Assembly: GCF_025264685.1 (NCBI RefSeq)
Contig: NZ_CP073721.1
Location: forward strand, 2,285,001-2,349,000
Direction of reading: 5' to 3'
Source: Dactylosporangium roseum
GTDB lineage: Bacteria > Actinomycetota > Actinomycetes > Mycobacteriales > Micromonosporaceae
Length of the DNA stretch: 64,000 nt
The position numbers were made by a program, and so were the translations under genes. The notes beneath the pieces were generated by a model. That model did not search any database and was not told where the DNA came from. It was given only the letters and a program-made list of their open reading frames with translations. Positions 28,064-35,235 of the stretch are shown here, piece by piece; the stretch's first letter is position 1; each line of letters starts with the position of its first letter.

Positions 28064-28958
28064 CGTTCATGCACGAATGTTAAAGGCGTGTGACAGTGAA
28101 CGAATCCGCGTTGTGACAACCTCCACCAGTCGACTATCTCACCGACTGACAGGCGTCGCCCCGTGCGCGTCCGGACGCCTGGTGCCGTCTCTCGGATCAC
28201 CTTCCGGACGCGGCGCCGACCCGCCGATCCGCTCCTGACCTGCGACGGAGCGACTATCTCCGGCGTTGGCGTCTGGTGATGGCGCCGATTGACCGTGGCG
28301 CTGTTTGGCTGTGGCGCTGACTGACTGTGGCGCTGTTTTGGCTGTGGCACGGTTTGGCTGTGGCGCTGTTTGAGCGTGGCGTCGCTGGAGGCTACGGCGG
28401 TTGCGTTCACGCGTCGCCCGGAGCTGTGGGCCCTTGCCCTCGGTAGCTGGTCAGTGCGGGAGGGCGTGGGATGCGTGGCGTCACCCGTACCGGAACTCCT
28501 CGATGCGGCATATCACCTGGTTCATACCGATCGCGTGTTCCAGCCGGTCCAGGTACAGCGAGCATTCGCCGGGCCGTCGACCGTGAACCGTCGACCGTGA
28601 AACTGTAGGAGACGGCCATCAGCGGATTGACGAGCAGCCTTGCACCGCGGGCGGGGGCCGCGATGGACGTCGCCGAACGTGCCACTCGTCGGCCGCGAGG
28701 TACATCGCGGTCGCGTGTACAGCGGCCGAGTGCATGGCGGCCTCGTACCCGCAAGCTTGCCACCCTCATGATCGCCGTCCGTCTGGCCGGCTGGGCGATG
28801 CGCCGGCTGGGCGATGCGCCGGGTGGGGCGTGCGCCGGGTGGGGCGTGCGCCGGGTGGTACATGCGGGAGTTCAGGCACGCGGCGGCACGGCCATACCGG
28901 TAGCCCGGGTCGGCCATGACCGCTTCGCGGCCTCGCGTCCTTGGCTCGGTCGTCGGCC
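28064..28958. other. 895-bp interval without a convincing gene
   Basis: This interval lies between the mutA start and the HNH stop. Its near end (28064-28250) should hold the mutA promoter; no cobalamin-riboswitch blocks are visible. At about 28290-28385 a degenerate array repeats TGTGGCGCTGTTTGGC-like units five to six times. At 28787-28860 a second array repeats a unit near GATGCGCCGGCTGGGC. A small duplication (CCGTGAACCGTCGA) lies near 28580. Short open frames exist on both strands but look like high-GC noise. Confidence 0.6.
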
Positions 28959-30293
28959 CTACGTCCGTCGGTGGAACGTGTTGCGGCGCGGGGCCTGGGC
29001 CGGGTCGATGTCGGCGGGAGGGATGAACTCGGGGAGGTGGTCGCCCGGATTGAGGCGCACCACCCATTCGCCGAAGTGGACCAGGCGGTGGTGGAGGTGG
29101 CAGAGCAGCACGGCGTTGGTGAGGTTCGTCGGGCCGCCGTGCGCCCAGTGGTGGATATGGTGGCCGTCGCACCACTTCGGTGGACGATCGCAGCCGGGGA
29201 AGGCGCAGCCGCCGTCGCGCAGGATGAGCGCTCGCCGGAGCGGGCCGGTGAACAGGCGTCGCGCCTGGCCGAGGTCGAGGATCTGGGTCGGTGTGCCGAG
29301 GACGGCCGGGATGAGCTGCGCGTCGCAGGCGAGCCTGCGGGCCTCTCCCGGTGAGAGAACCGTGCCGTCCTCCAGTCGCGCCGAGCTGACCCCGCCGCTG
29401 TTCGAGCCGGCCGAGCCGGCCGAGCCGGCCGAGCCGCTGCTGGAGCCGGTGCCGTCACGGAGGACCTGGAGCGGGATGGTGACGGTGACCTGCGGGCGGT
29501 CGCCGCCGTGGTCGGGAAGCTCGCCGCAGGCCAGCGCGATGCGCATCAGGTCGACCAGGGCGTCGGCGCGCAGTTGGCGGGCGGTCGGCAGTGGGATGGG
29601 CCGGCCGTCGTCGCTGGAACAGCGGTCCCTTCGCGGTGAGCAGAGACTGTCGATGGCCTCGCGGACGATGGCGGCGTCGGTGCGGGAGAGCAGCGCCGTG
29701 ATGCGGGTCTGCTGGGTGCCGGGGATCTCGCGGATGTGCAGGGCGCGGGCGCGGTGCGCGTCGCGCGTGGCCTTCTCCAGGTGGTCGCGCTGCCTCCGCT
29801 CGTACTCCTCCGGATCCAACTCCTCGAGCAAGTGTGCGCCGCGGGTGCGCAGGCCGTGCCGGTCGGACTGGCCGGCCTCCTCGAGCAGCAGCCGCGCGGC
29901 GTCGCCGCGGTGCGGAGCCGGGAGCTCGGCGACCGCTTCGGCGATCGCGGCGGCCTGCTCCACGTTGATCGCTCCCTCGGCGAGGGCCGCGGCGGTCGCG
30001 GCGAGCTCCGGGCGGTCGAGGGCCGCACCGAGGCTCAGCCAGCGGTGGGCGGTGCCGCTGGAGATCTGATGGCGGGCGCGTATCCACTGTGCGGACGTCT
30101 GGCCGTGACGCTTCGCGAGGGCGCGGCCGTCGAGCTCGCGCAGGATGGCGAGGTGTGCGGCGGTGGCGCGCTGGATCAACGTGTGCACGGCGTCCTCGCG
30201 GGCCGCGAGGTCCACATCGGACCAGGCCCACGCGCCGGACGCGGGGCCCGTGCCGAGGGCCGCGTCGATCACTGCCAACACGTCGTCATCCAC
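28959..30293 (-). CDS. DUF222/HNH endonuclease-domain protein
   Basis: A 444-residue member of the actinobacterial DUF222-HNH family (related to the mycobacterial 13E12 repeat proteins). A helical DUF222 region covers about residues 1-300. The C-terminal HNH domain has Zn-type cysteines CAFPGC and later C in AVLLCHLHH, the core DGHHIHHW and NLTNAVLL. Function is unproven; nuclease activity is predicted. GTG 30293 is taken because longer frames run into the divergent gene at 30383. A 9-bp repeat at 29404-29436 adds Gly-Ser-Ala units in the linker before the nuclease domain. Confidence 0.82.
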   Translation of the reverse strand: MDDDVLAVIDAALGTGPASGAWAWSDVDLAAREDAVHTLIQRATAAHLAILRELDGRALAKRHGQTSAQWIRARHQISSGTAHRWLSLGAALDRPELAATAAALAEGAINVEQAAAIAEAVAELPAPHRGDAARLLLEEAGQSDRHGLRTRGAHLLEELDPEEYERRQRDHLEKATRDAHRARALHIREIPGTQQTRITALLSRTDAAIVREAIDSLCSPRRDRCSSDDGRPIPLPTARQLRADALVDLMRIALACGELPDHGGDRPQVTVTIPLQVLRDGTGSSSGSAGSAGSAGSNSGGVSSARLEDGTVLSPGEARRLACDAQLIPAVLGTPTQILDLGQARRLFTGPLRRALILRDGGCAFPGCDRPPKWCDGHHIHHWAHGGPTNLTNAVLLCHLHHRLVHFGEWVVRLNPGDHLPEFIPPADIDPAQAPRRNTFHRRT

Positions 30294-30382
30294 GCCCGGC
30301 AACTTACGCCGCCAGTACGACACGAACCGCGAAGGTGCAGTCGATCGATTACCCAAGGTGACGAGGTGGGTGGGAGGTGTCG

Positions 30383-31216
30383 ATGAATCGGTACGCTGTG
30401 CCGATGCGCGAGTTCGTTCAGCAACTGCCGGCATTGCTCGGCGTGGTGGTCGGCGTCGTCATGACGTACCTTCTGACGGCCTGGGGCGAACGTGCGCGCT
30501 GGCGGCGCGAACGGCGCATCCGGTGGGATGCGGACCGCATGCAGTCCTATGTCGAGTACGGGAACTCGGTGAAACGGGTCGTCCACGTGACGCGCCGGCT
30601 GGCGGTGACGCGCGGTCTCGCCGGTGCTTCAGAAGGTGTACCTCTGGAAGATGGCCTCCGGGAGCTCAACCAGGCGAACGCGGAGCGCACCGCGCGCTGG
30701 GAGTCGGTGCTGTTGCTCGGCGATGCGAAGACGATCGCCGCCGCGCGTGCCTGGCATCAGAGCGTCTGGCAGTTGGAGTTCTTCGCGCGGGGCATGCTCG
30801 ACGGCGCGGAGGAGTGGTCGCAGGCGTATGGGGAGTATGAGGCGGCCCGCAACGAGTACTACCGGTGTGCGCGCACGAGCCTCGGCGTCTCGGGTGGCGA
30901 ACTGCCGGCGGCGGTGTGGCCGCCGCCATGGTATTCGCGGTATTCGACGAAGGTGGCCGCGGAACTGCGCGACGCCGCGGACGCGGACAGCGGCACAACA
31001 CCGGGCAATGACACCGCGCTGGGCAACTACACCGCACTGGGCAACGAGGCCGCGCTGGGCAACGACGCCGCGCTGAGCAATGCCGCCGCATTGGGTAATG
31101 ACGCCGCGCTGGGTGATGACGCCGCGCCGACCGCGGTGCCGATTTCGACTCCGGCGAAGCCGTTCCGGTCGGCTGCGCCTGCCCCGCGGAACGACCCGAA
31201 AAATGTCATACCCTGA
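30383..31216 (+). CDS. Hypothetical membrane-anchored protein with hexapeptide-repeat tail
   Basis: A 277-residue protein. The ATG at 30383 follows GGGAGG with 5 nt spacing. One transmembrane helix (LPALLGVVVGVVMTYLLTAW, about residues 15-34) is followed by a basic helix-rich cytoplasmic region (about 35-185; WDADRMQSYVEYGNSVKRVV), a pattern common in small actinobacterial membrane proteins of unknown role. From about residue 208 seven 18-bp units (31004-31129) encode hexapeptides of the type Gly-Asn-Asp-Ala-Ala-Leu, then a Pro/Ala tail. Not assigned to a family. Confidence 0.7.
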   Translation: MNRYAVPMREFVQQLPALLGVVVGVVMTYLLTAWGERARWRRERRIRWDADRMQSYVEYGNSVKRVVHVTRRLAVTRGLAGASEGVPLEDGLRELNQANAERTARWESVLLLGDAKTIAAARAWHQSVWQLEFFARGMLDGAEEWSQAYGEYEAARNEYYRCARTSLGVSGGELPAAVWPPPWYSRYSTKVAAELRDAADADSGTTPGNDTALGNYTALGNEAALGNDAALSNAAALGNDAALGDDAAPTAVPISTPAKPFRSAAPAPRNDPKNVIP

Positions 31217-31231
31217 TGCCACGATGCTCGC

Positions 31232-31687
31232 ATGTGGTGGAACGAGTTCGTCGAGGCGGAGCCTGGGTTCGCGGAGCGGGTGAAGGCCCGGTTCGCCGCC
31301 GGGAAGCACAGCACGATGGCGACGTTGCGCGGCGACGGTTCGCCGCGGATCAGCGGCACCGAGGTGGACTTCACCGATGACGGAGAGCTGCTGCTGGGCA
31401 GCATGCCGGGATCGGTGAAGGCGCGCGACCTGCTCCGTGACCCGCGGCTGGCGCTGCACAGTCCCAGTTTCGACCCGCCCGAGGACGATCCCGGGTCGTG
31501 GCCCGGCGACGCGAAGATCTCGGGGACGGCGCACGACGTCGTTGACCCGGCGCCGGAGGACGGCTCGCACCGGTTCCGGATCGACGTGACCGAGGTGGTG
31601 CTGACGTATGTGGCGGCGGCCGGCGACCACCTGGTGATCGAGAGCTGGCACCCGGACCGCGGACATGAGCAGCGGACCCGCACATAG
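31232..31687 (+). CDS. Pyridoxamine-5'-phosphate-oxidase-like split-barrel protein
   Basis: A 151-residue protein with the PPOx/FDOR split barrel: FAAGKHSTMATLRGDGSPRI, then GELLLGSMPGSVKARDLLRD and a C-terminal HLVIESWHPDRG. Such proteins bind FMN, F420 or haem. This short form resembles actinobacterial F420-type members, but cofactor residues cannot be called with confidence. It starts 15 bp after the preceding stop (GTG or ATG near 31232) and may be cotranscribed with it. Confidence 0.78.
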   Translation: MWWNEFVEAEPGFAERVKARFAAGKHSTMATLRGDGSPRISGTEVDFTDDGELLLGSMPGSVKARDLLRDPRLALHSPSFDPPEDDPGSWPGDAKISGTAHDVVDPAPEDGSHRFRIDVTEVVLTYVAAAGDHLVIESWHPDRGHEQRTRT

Positions 31688-31706
31688 GGCGAGCGGCCGG
31701 CGCGGC

Positions 31707-33047
31707 TCAGGGCGCGGCGTGGGAGGGCACGACCTGAGCGGGGCCGGCGGGGGAGGGACCGGCGGGGGAGGGCGCCGCCCGGGACAGCAGATATCGGCGT
31801 TCCGGGTCGCTCTCGGTCAGGTTCGCCGCCTGTTCGAACGCCTCGCGTGCCTCGTCGCGGCGGCCGGCCTGGTCCAGCAGGTGCCCCCGCACGGCCGGCA
31901 CGCGGTGGTGGCCGGCGAGCGCCGGGTCGGACGCCGCCTTGTCGAGCGCGGCGAGGCCCGCGTCCGGGCCGTCGACCATCGCGACGGCGACGACCCGGTT
32001 GAGCGTGACCATCGGGCCGGGGGAGAGGCCGGCCAGCAGGTCGTAGAGGGCGAGGATCTGCGGCCAGTCGGTGTCCTCGGGACGCTGGGCCTCGTCGTGT
32101 ACGGCGGCGATGGCGGCCTGCAACTGGAAGGGGCCGATCGGGGCGGTGTTCAGCGTCGTGGTGAGCAGGGTGCGACCCTCGGCGATCAGCTCCTGGTCCC
32201 AGCGGCTGCGGTCCTGCTCGGCGAGGGGGATCAGCGCGCCGCCGGGCCCGGTGCGGGCCGGCCGCCGGGCGTCGGTGAGCAGCATGAGGGCGAGCAGGCC
32301 GGCGACCTCACCGGCGACCGCACCATGGCTGGCGGGCGTCGCGCCGGCGTGGCCGGGCGCGGATCCTCGCTGCCGGAGATGGGGAGGGAGGTGGGGCAGG
32401 GTGCGGTACAGCTCGCGGGTCAGCCGGAGCGCTTCCGCGGTCAGGTCGACCCGGTGCAGCGACGTGCCCGAGGTCGCGGTGTAGCCCTCGTTGAACACGA
32501 GGTACAACACCTGGAGGGCGGCGTCGAGACGGGCCGGGAACTCGTCCGGCGAGGGCGGGCGGAACGTCGCGCCGGTGGCCTTGATCCGCTGCTTCGCGCG
32601 GCTGACGCGCTGGGCGATCGTGGCCTCCGGCACGAGGTACGCGCGGGCGATCTCGGCCGTGGTCAGGCCGCCGACGGCCCGCAGCGTCAGCGCCACCTGC
32701 GACGGCGGGGTCAGCGCGGGATGGCAGCACAGCATGAGCAGGGAGAGCGAGTCGTCGACGGAAGAGGCCGGCGGCGGGGCGGCCTCGGAGACGGGCGGCT
32801 CGGCGAGAGCCTCGCGCCGGCGGCGGGCGGTGTCGGCGCGCCACTGGGCGATCCAGCGGCGCGACGCGACGGTGATCAGCCAGCCACGGGGGTTGGCCGG
32901 CACACCCTCGACCGGCCATTGCAGTGCCGCGGCGAGCAGCGCCTCCTGCACGGCGTCCTCGCAGGTCTCGAAGTCGCCGCGGTGCCGCACGAGCGCGGCG
33001 AGCACGTGCGGCGCCTCGGTGCGCAGCAGTTCCTCGACCTGGGCCAC
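31707..33047 (-). CDS. ECF sigma factor with C-terminal TPR-like extension (ECF42 type)
   Basis: A 446-residue sigma factor. Region 2 (ALVRHRGDFETCEDAVQEAL, then ANPRGWLITVASRRWI) and region 4 (LTTAEIARAYLVPEATIAQR) occupy the first 190 residues. The rest (DUF6596 plus TPR-like helices, with LYLVFNEGYTAT and ALYDLLAGLSPGPMVTLNRV) marks the group known as ECF42, which lacks an anti-sigma factor and is encoded next to DGPF proteins. That partner is the gene immediately upstream. The C-terminal extension is reported to be needed for activity in this group. It starts at GTG 33047. Confidence 0.92.
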   Translation of the reverse strand: MAQVEELLRTEAPHVLAALVRHRGDFETCEDAVQEALLAAALQWPVEGVPANPRGWLITVASRRWIAQWRADTARRRREALAEPPVSEAAPPPASSVDDSLSLLMLCCHPALTPPSQVALTLRAVGGLTTAEIARAYLVPEATIAQRVSRAKQRIKATGATFRPPSPDEFPARLDAALQVLYLVFNEGYTATSGTSLHRVDLTAEALRLTRELYRTLPHLPPHLRQRGSAPGHAGATPASHGAVAGEVAGLLALMLLTDARRPARTGPGGALIPLAEQDRSRWDQELIAEGRTLLTTTLNTAPIGPFQLQAAIAAVHDEAQRPEDTDWPQILALYDLLAGLSPGPMVTLNRVVAVAMVDGPDAGLAALDKAASDPALAGHHRVPAVRGHLLDQAGRRDEAREAFEQAANLTESDPERRYLLSRAAPSPAGPSPAGPAQVVPSHAAP

Positions 33048-33060
33048 GGGGCGGGGCTCG

Positions 33061-33420
33061 CTAGCCGAGGTCGACGACGGGGCGGACCTCGATCGTGACG
33101 TACGGGGCCTCGGGGATGCCGGCGGCCAGTTCGAGCGCGCGGTCGAGCGAATCGCAGTCGACCAGGTAGAAGCCGGCGAGGTGCTCCTTGACCTCGGCGA
33201 ACGGGCCGTCGGTGACCTGCGGGCGGCCCGCGCGGGTGGTCAGCACCTTCGCCGCCCCGGGCGGTGCCAGGGCCTCGGAGTGGACCAGCTCGCCGGAGGC
33301 GGCCATCGCGTCACGGAGTTCCGCGTGCCGGGCCCAGCCCTCGGTCTGCTCGGCCGGACTGAACGTCTCCCACATGGCGCGGCTCGCCGGGTTGCTGTAG
33401 ATCATGATCAAATACTTCAC
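33061..33420 (-). CDS. YCII/DGPF-domain protein, partner of the ECF sigma factor
   Basis: A 119-residue protein of the YCII-related family with the signature TDGPFAEVKEHLAGFYLVD (DGPF). GTG 33420 follows AGGGGG by 5 nt and overlaps the stop of the preceding MmcQ-like gene (GTGA). It lies 13 bp before the sigma gene, the usual arrangement for ECF42. Such proteins are typical targets or partners of this sigma group; the biochemical role is unknown. Confidence 0.9.
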   Translation of the reverse strand: MKYLIMIYSNPASRAMWETFSPAEQTEGWARHAELRDAMAASGELVHSEALAPPGAAKVLTTRAGRPQVTDGPFAEVKEHLAGFYLVDCDSLDRALELAAGIPEAPYVTIEVRPVVDLG

Positions 33421-33764
33421 GAGACCCCCTGATGCCACTGCGCGTAGACCCGCTTCGGGACGACCATCCGCCAGGCGTCGACGACGATGTCGTGCAGTTC
33501 GTCGGCGTCGAGCTGGTCGAGGTGGGCGCAGACCCAGTGGTACCGCAGGTCGGAGGTCCTCGGCAGGAAGAACCGCTCCGGTTCGGTCGTGACGAGCGCG
33601 TCGCGCTCTTCCTTCGGAAAGGCGAAGCCGAGCGTCTTCTCGTCCTGCGACAGTGCCAGGTAGACGATCCTGCCGACCCGGAACTTGACCCGGTCACGGA
33701 TCAGATGCTCGGTCGTGCGCGGCAGGCTCAGGGCCACCTTGCGCACCTCATCGACGCTCCCCAT
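33417..33764 (-). CDS. MmcQ/YjbR-family protein, first gene of the ECF operon
   Basis: A 115-residue MmcQ/YjbR-fold protein (MGSVDEVRKVALSLPRTTEH, FAFPKEERDALVTTEP, ELHDIVVDAWRMVVPKRV), related to the protein at 14707-15072 but clearly divergent from it. Its stop overlaps the DGPF start by 4 bp, making a three-gene operon MmcQ-DGPF-sigma. Function unproven. Confidence 0.85.
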   Translation of the reverse strand: MGSVDEVRKVALSLPRTTEHLIRDRVKFRVGRIVYLALSQDEKTLGFAFPKEERDALVTTEPERFFLPRTSDLRYHWVCAHLDQLDADELHDIVVDAWRMVVPKRVYAQWHQGVS

Positions 33765-33842
33765 CCGCCTATCCTGGCACGGAGAACCCGTCCCGGCTGG
33801 CGGGCGGAGCTCACCTGAGCCCGGCCGACGAGCCCGGCTCGG

Positions 33843-34496
33843 TCAGCGGGTGACGATGTCGGTGATCAGACCGTACGACAGGGCTTCCTCGGCTGACAGG
33901 ACCCGGCCCGACTGGAGGTCGTCCTCGATGCTCGAACGGGGCTGACCGGTCGCGGCGGCGATGCGCAGCACCAGGTCCTCGAGGTCGCGCAGGTAGCGGC
34001 CGGCCTCGGCGACCACCTGGTCGGCGGTGCCGCCGGGGCTGGAGACCTTCGGCTCGGCGAGCCGGAACCTCGCGTGCGCAAACGCGGAGCGGCGGCCGGC
34101 CGCGCAGAACACGCCGAGCGCGGCCGCGCCGACCTGGCCGATCGCCGTCGCGTGCACCGGGGCCTTGACCGCGTCGAGAGCGTCGACCAGCGTCCAGACC
34201 GCCGTCAGGGAGCCGTGGTCGGCGCTCAGGTGCATCGTGATCGGGTCGGTGCCGGCGGCGTCGAGCGCCAGCAGGATGGCCGCCGCGCGGGCCGCCGTCT
34301 CGGCGTCGATGTCGCCGCGCAGGAAGAGCATGCGGCGGCCGAACAACTGCTCGTCGAGCCATGGCGTGGGCTGCGCGGGCGACGGGCCGCCCGGTCCGAA
34401 CGGCCCCGATGGCCCCAACGGCCCCGTCGGGTCGTCGTCCGGCAGCCGGCCGGGCCGCCGGTCGTACCGGAGGCTGGGACTGTGCGACATCGACAT
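33843..34496 (-). CDS. ClpP-like protein lacking the catalytic residues
   Basis: A 217-residue ClpP-fold protein (RRMLFLRGDIDAETAARAAA, LSADHGSLTAVWTLVDAL, VLSAEEALSYGLITDIV). In active ClpP the Ser lies in an ASMG segment; here the matching stretch is GQVGAAALGVF with Ala in its place. The His of the MIHQP motif is replaced (ARFRLAEPK). It is therefore predicted to be proteolytically dead, like the ClpR subunits of cyanobacteria and plastids. Residues 1-45 are a Pro/Gly-rich tail absent from ordinary ClpP. ATG 34496 is used; a second ATG is at 34490. Confidence 0.82.
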   Translation of the reverse strand: MSMSHSPSLRYDRRPGRLPDDDPTGPLGPSGPFGPGGPSPAQPTPWLDEQLFGRRMLFLRGDIDAETAARAAAILLALDAAGTDPITMHLSADHGSLTAVWTLVDALDAVKAPVHATAIGQVGAAALGVFCAAGRRSAFAHARFRLAEPKVSSPGGTADQVVAEAGRYLRDLEDLVLRIAAATGQPRSSIEDDLQSGRVLSAEEALSYGLITDIVTR

Positions 34497-34706
34497 CACC
34501 CGAACATAGGCGACACCACGACCCGGGACAGCCCGCCGGACCCCCATTCCGCTGCGGGCGTAAGGAGGGCGGTGCGAGGAAGGGGCCTCGGGGAGAGGTG
34601 CGCGCCGGATTCGGCAAACACGCCGGGGATGAAACCTTCGCCTGGCAACATGCGGATGAAGCGGCACCGGTCGGCGGTGCCTTCTGTACACCGTCCGGGA
34701 GCGGTC

Positions 34707-35225
34707 ATGACGGACGCCTTGACGCAGAGCGCGTCACCTGCGCCATCCGGGATCGACGACGAGGACCTCATCGCGATCGTCAACGAGGTCTGGGACGCCT
34801 ACCTGCAGCAGCCCGGCGCGGAGCCGGTCGAAGCGTACGTTCCCGTGGAGCAGCGCATGATCACCGCGGCGGTGTCGATCACCGGGGCGTGGGAGGGGCA
34901 CGTCCGGGTGCTCGTACCGCCCGCGGCGGCCACCGACATCACCGCGCTCATGCTCGCCATGGCGGCCGACGAGGTCACCGACCAGGACATCACCGACGCC
35001 ATGGGCGAGCTCATCAACGTGGTCGGCGGCAACGTCAAGAACCGCGGCGCCCAGCCCGCCAAGCTCGGCCTGCCCGTGGTCGCGACCGGCAGGATGCTGT
35101 TTCCGGCCACGCGCGAGACGCACCGCCTCAGCGTGTCGTGGCAGGGCACCGATCCCATCACGTTCAGCGTCCTGGACGTCAACCCCGAGCGCGCCGGGTT
35201 CCCGATCACCGCGAAGACACGCTGA
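34707..35225 (+). CDS. CheX/CheC-like phosphatase-fold protein
   Basis: A 172-residue protein like CheX of chemotaxis systems. It contains the helix with the phosphatase signature (E and N in MGELINVVGGNVKNRG, the ExxN pattern that inserts into phospho-CheY). The flanks LMLAMAADEVTDQDITDAMG and GLPVVATGRMLFP also fit. No other chemotaxis or flagellar gene is nearby, so it may dephosphorylate a stand-alone response regulator. ATG 34707 has a weak GGAG upstream. It converges on the GGDEF/EAL gene with a 10-bp gap. Confidence 0.8.
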   Translation: MTDALTQSASPAPSGIDDEDLIAIVNEVWDAYLQQPGAEPVEAYVPVEQRMITAAVSITGAWEGHVRVLVPPAAATDITALMLAMAADEVTDQDITDAMGELINVVGGNVKNRGAQPAKLGLPVVATGRMLFPATRETHRLSVSWQGTDPITFSVLDVNPERAGFPITAKTR

Positions 35226-35235
35226 GCGCTCACCC

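Noticed and set aside
28064-28250. Cobalamin riboswitch upstream of mutA
   Set aside because: None of the conserved B12 blocks (GGTGGAAATCCGG-like, GCCACTG, B12 box) is present, unlike at 49371-49520.
28370-28600. A 76-codon plus-strand frame in the interval before the HNH gene
   Set aside because: It begins inside a degenerate repeat array, has no ribosome site, and overlaps other equally open frames with no coding bias.
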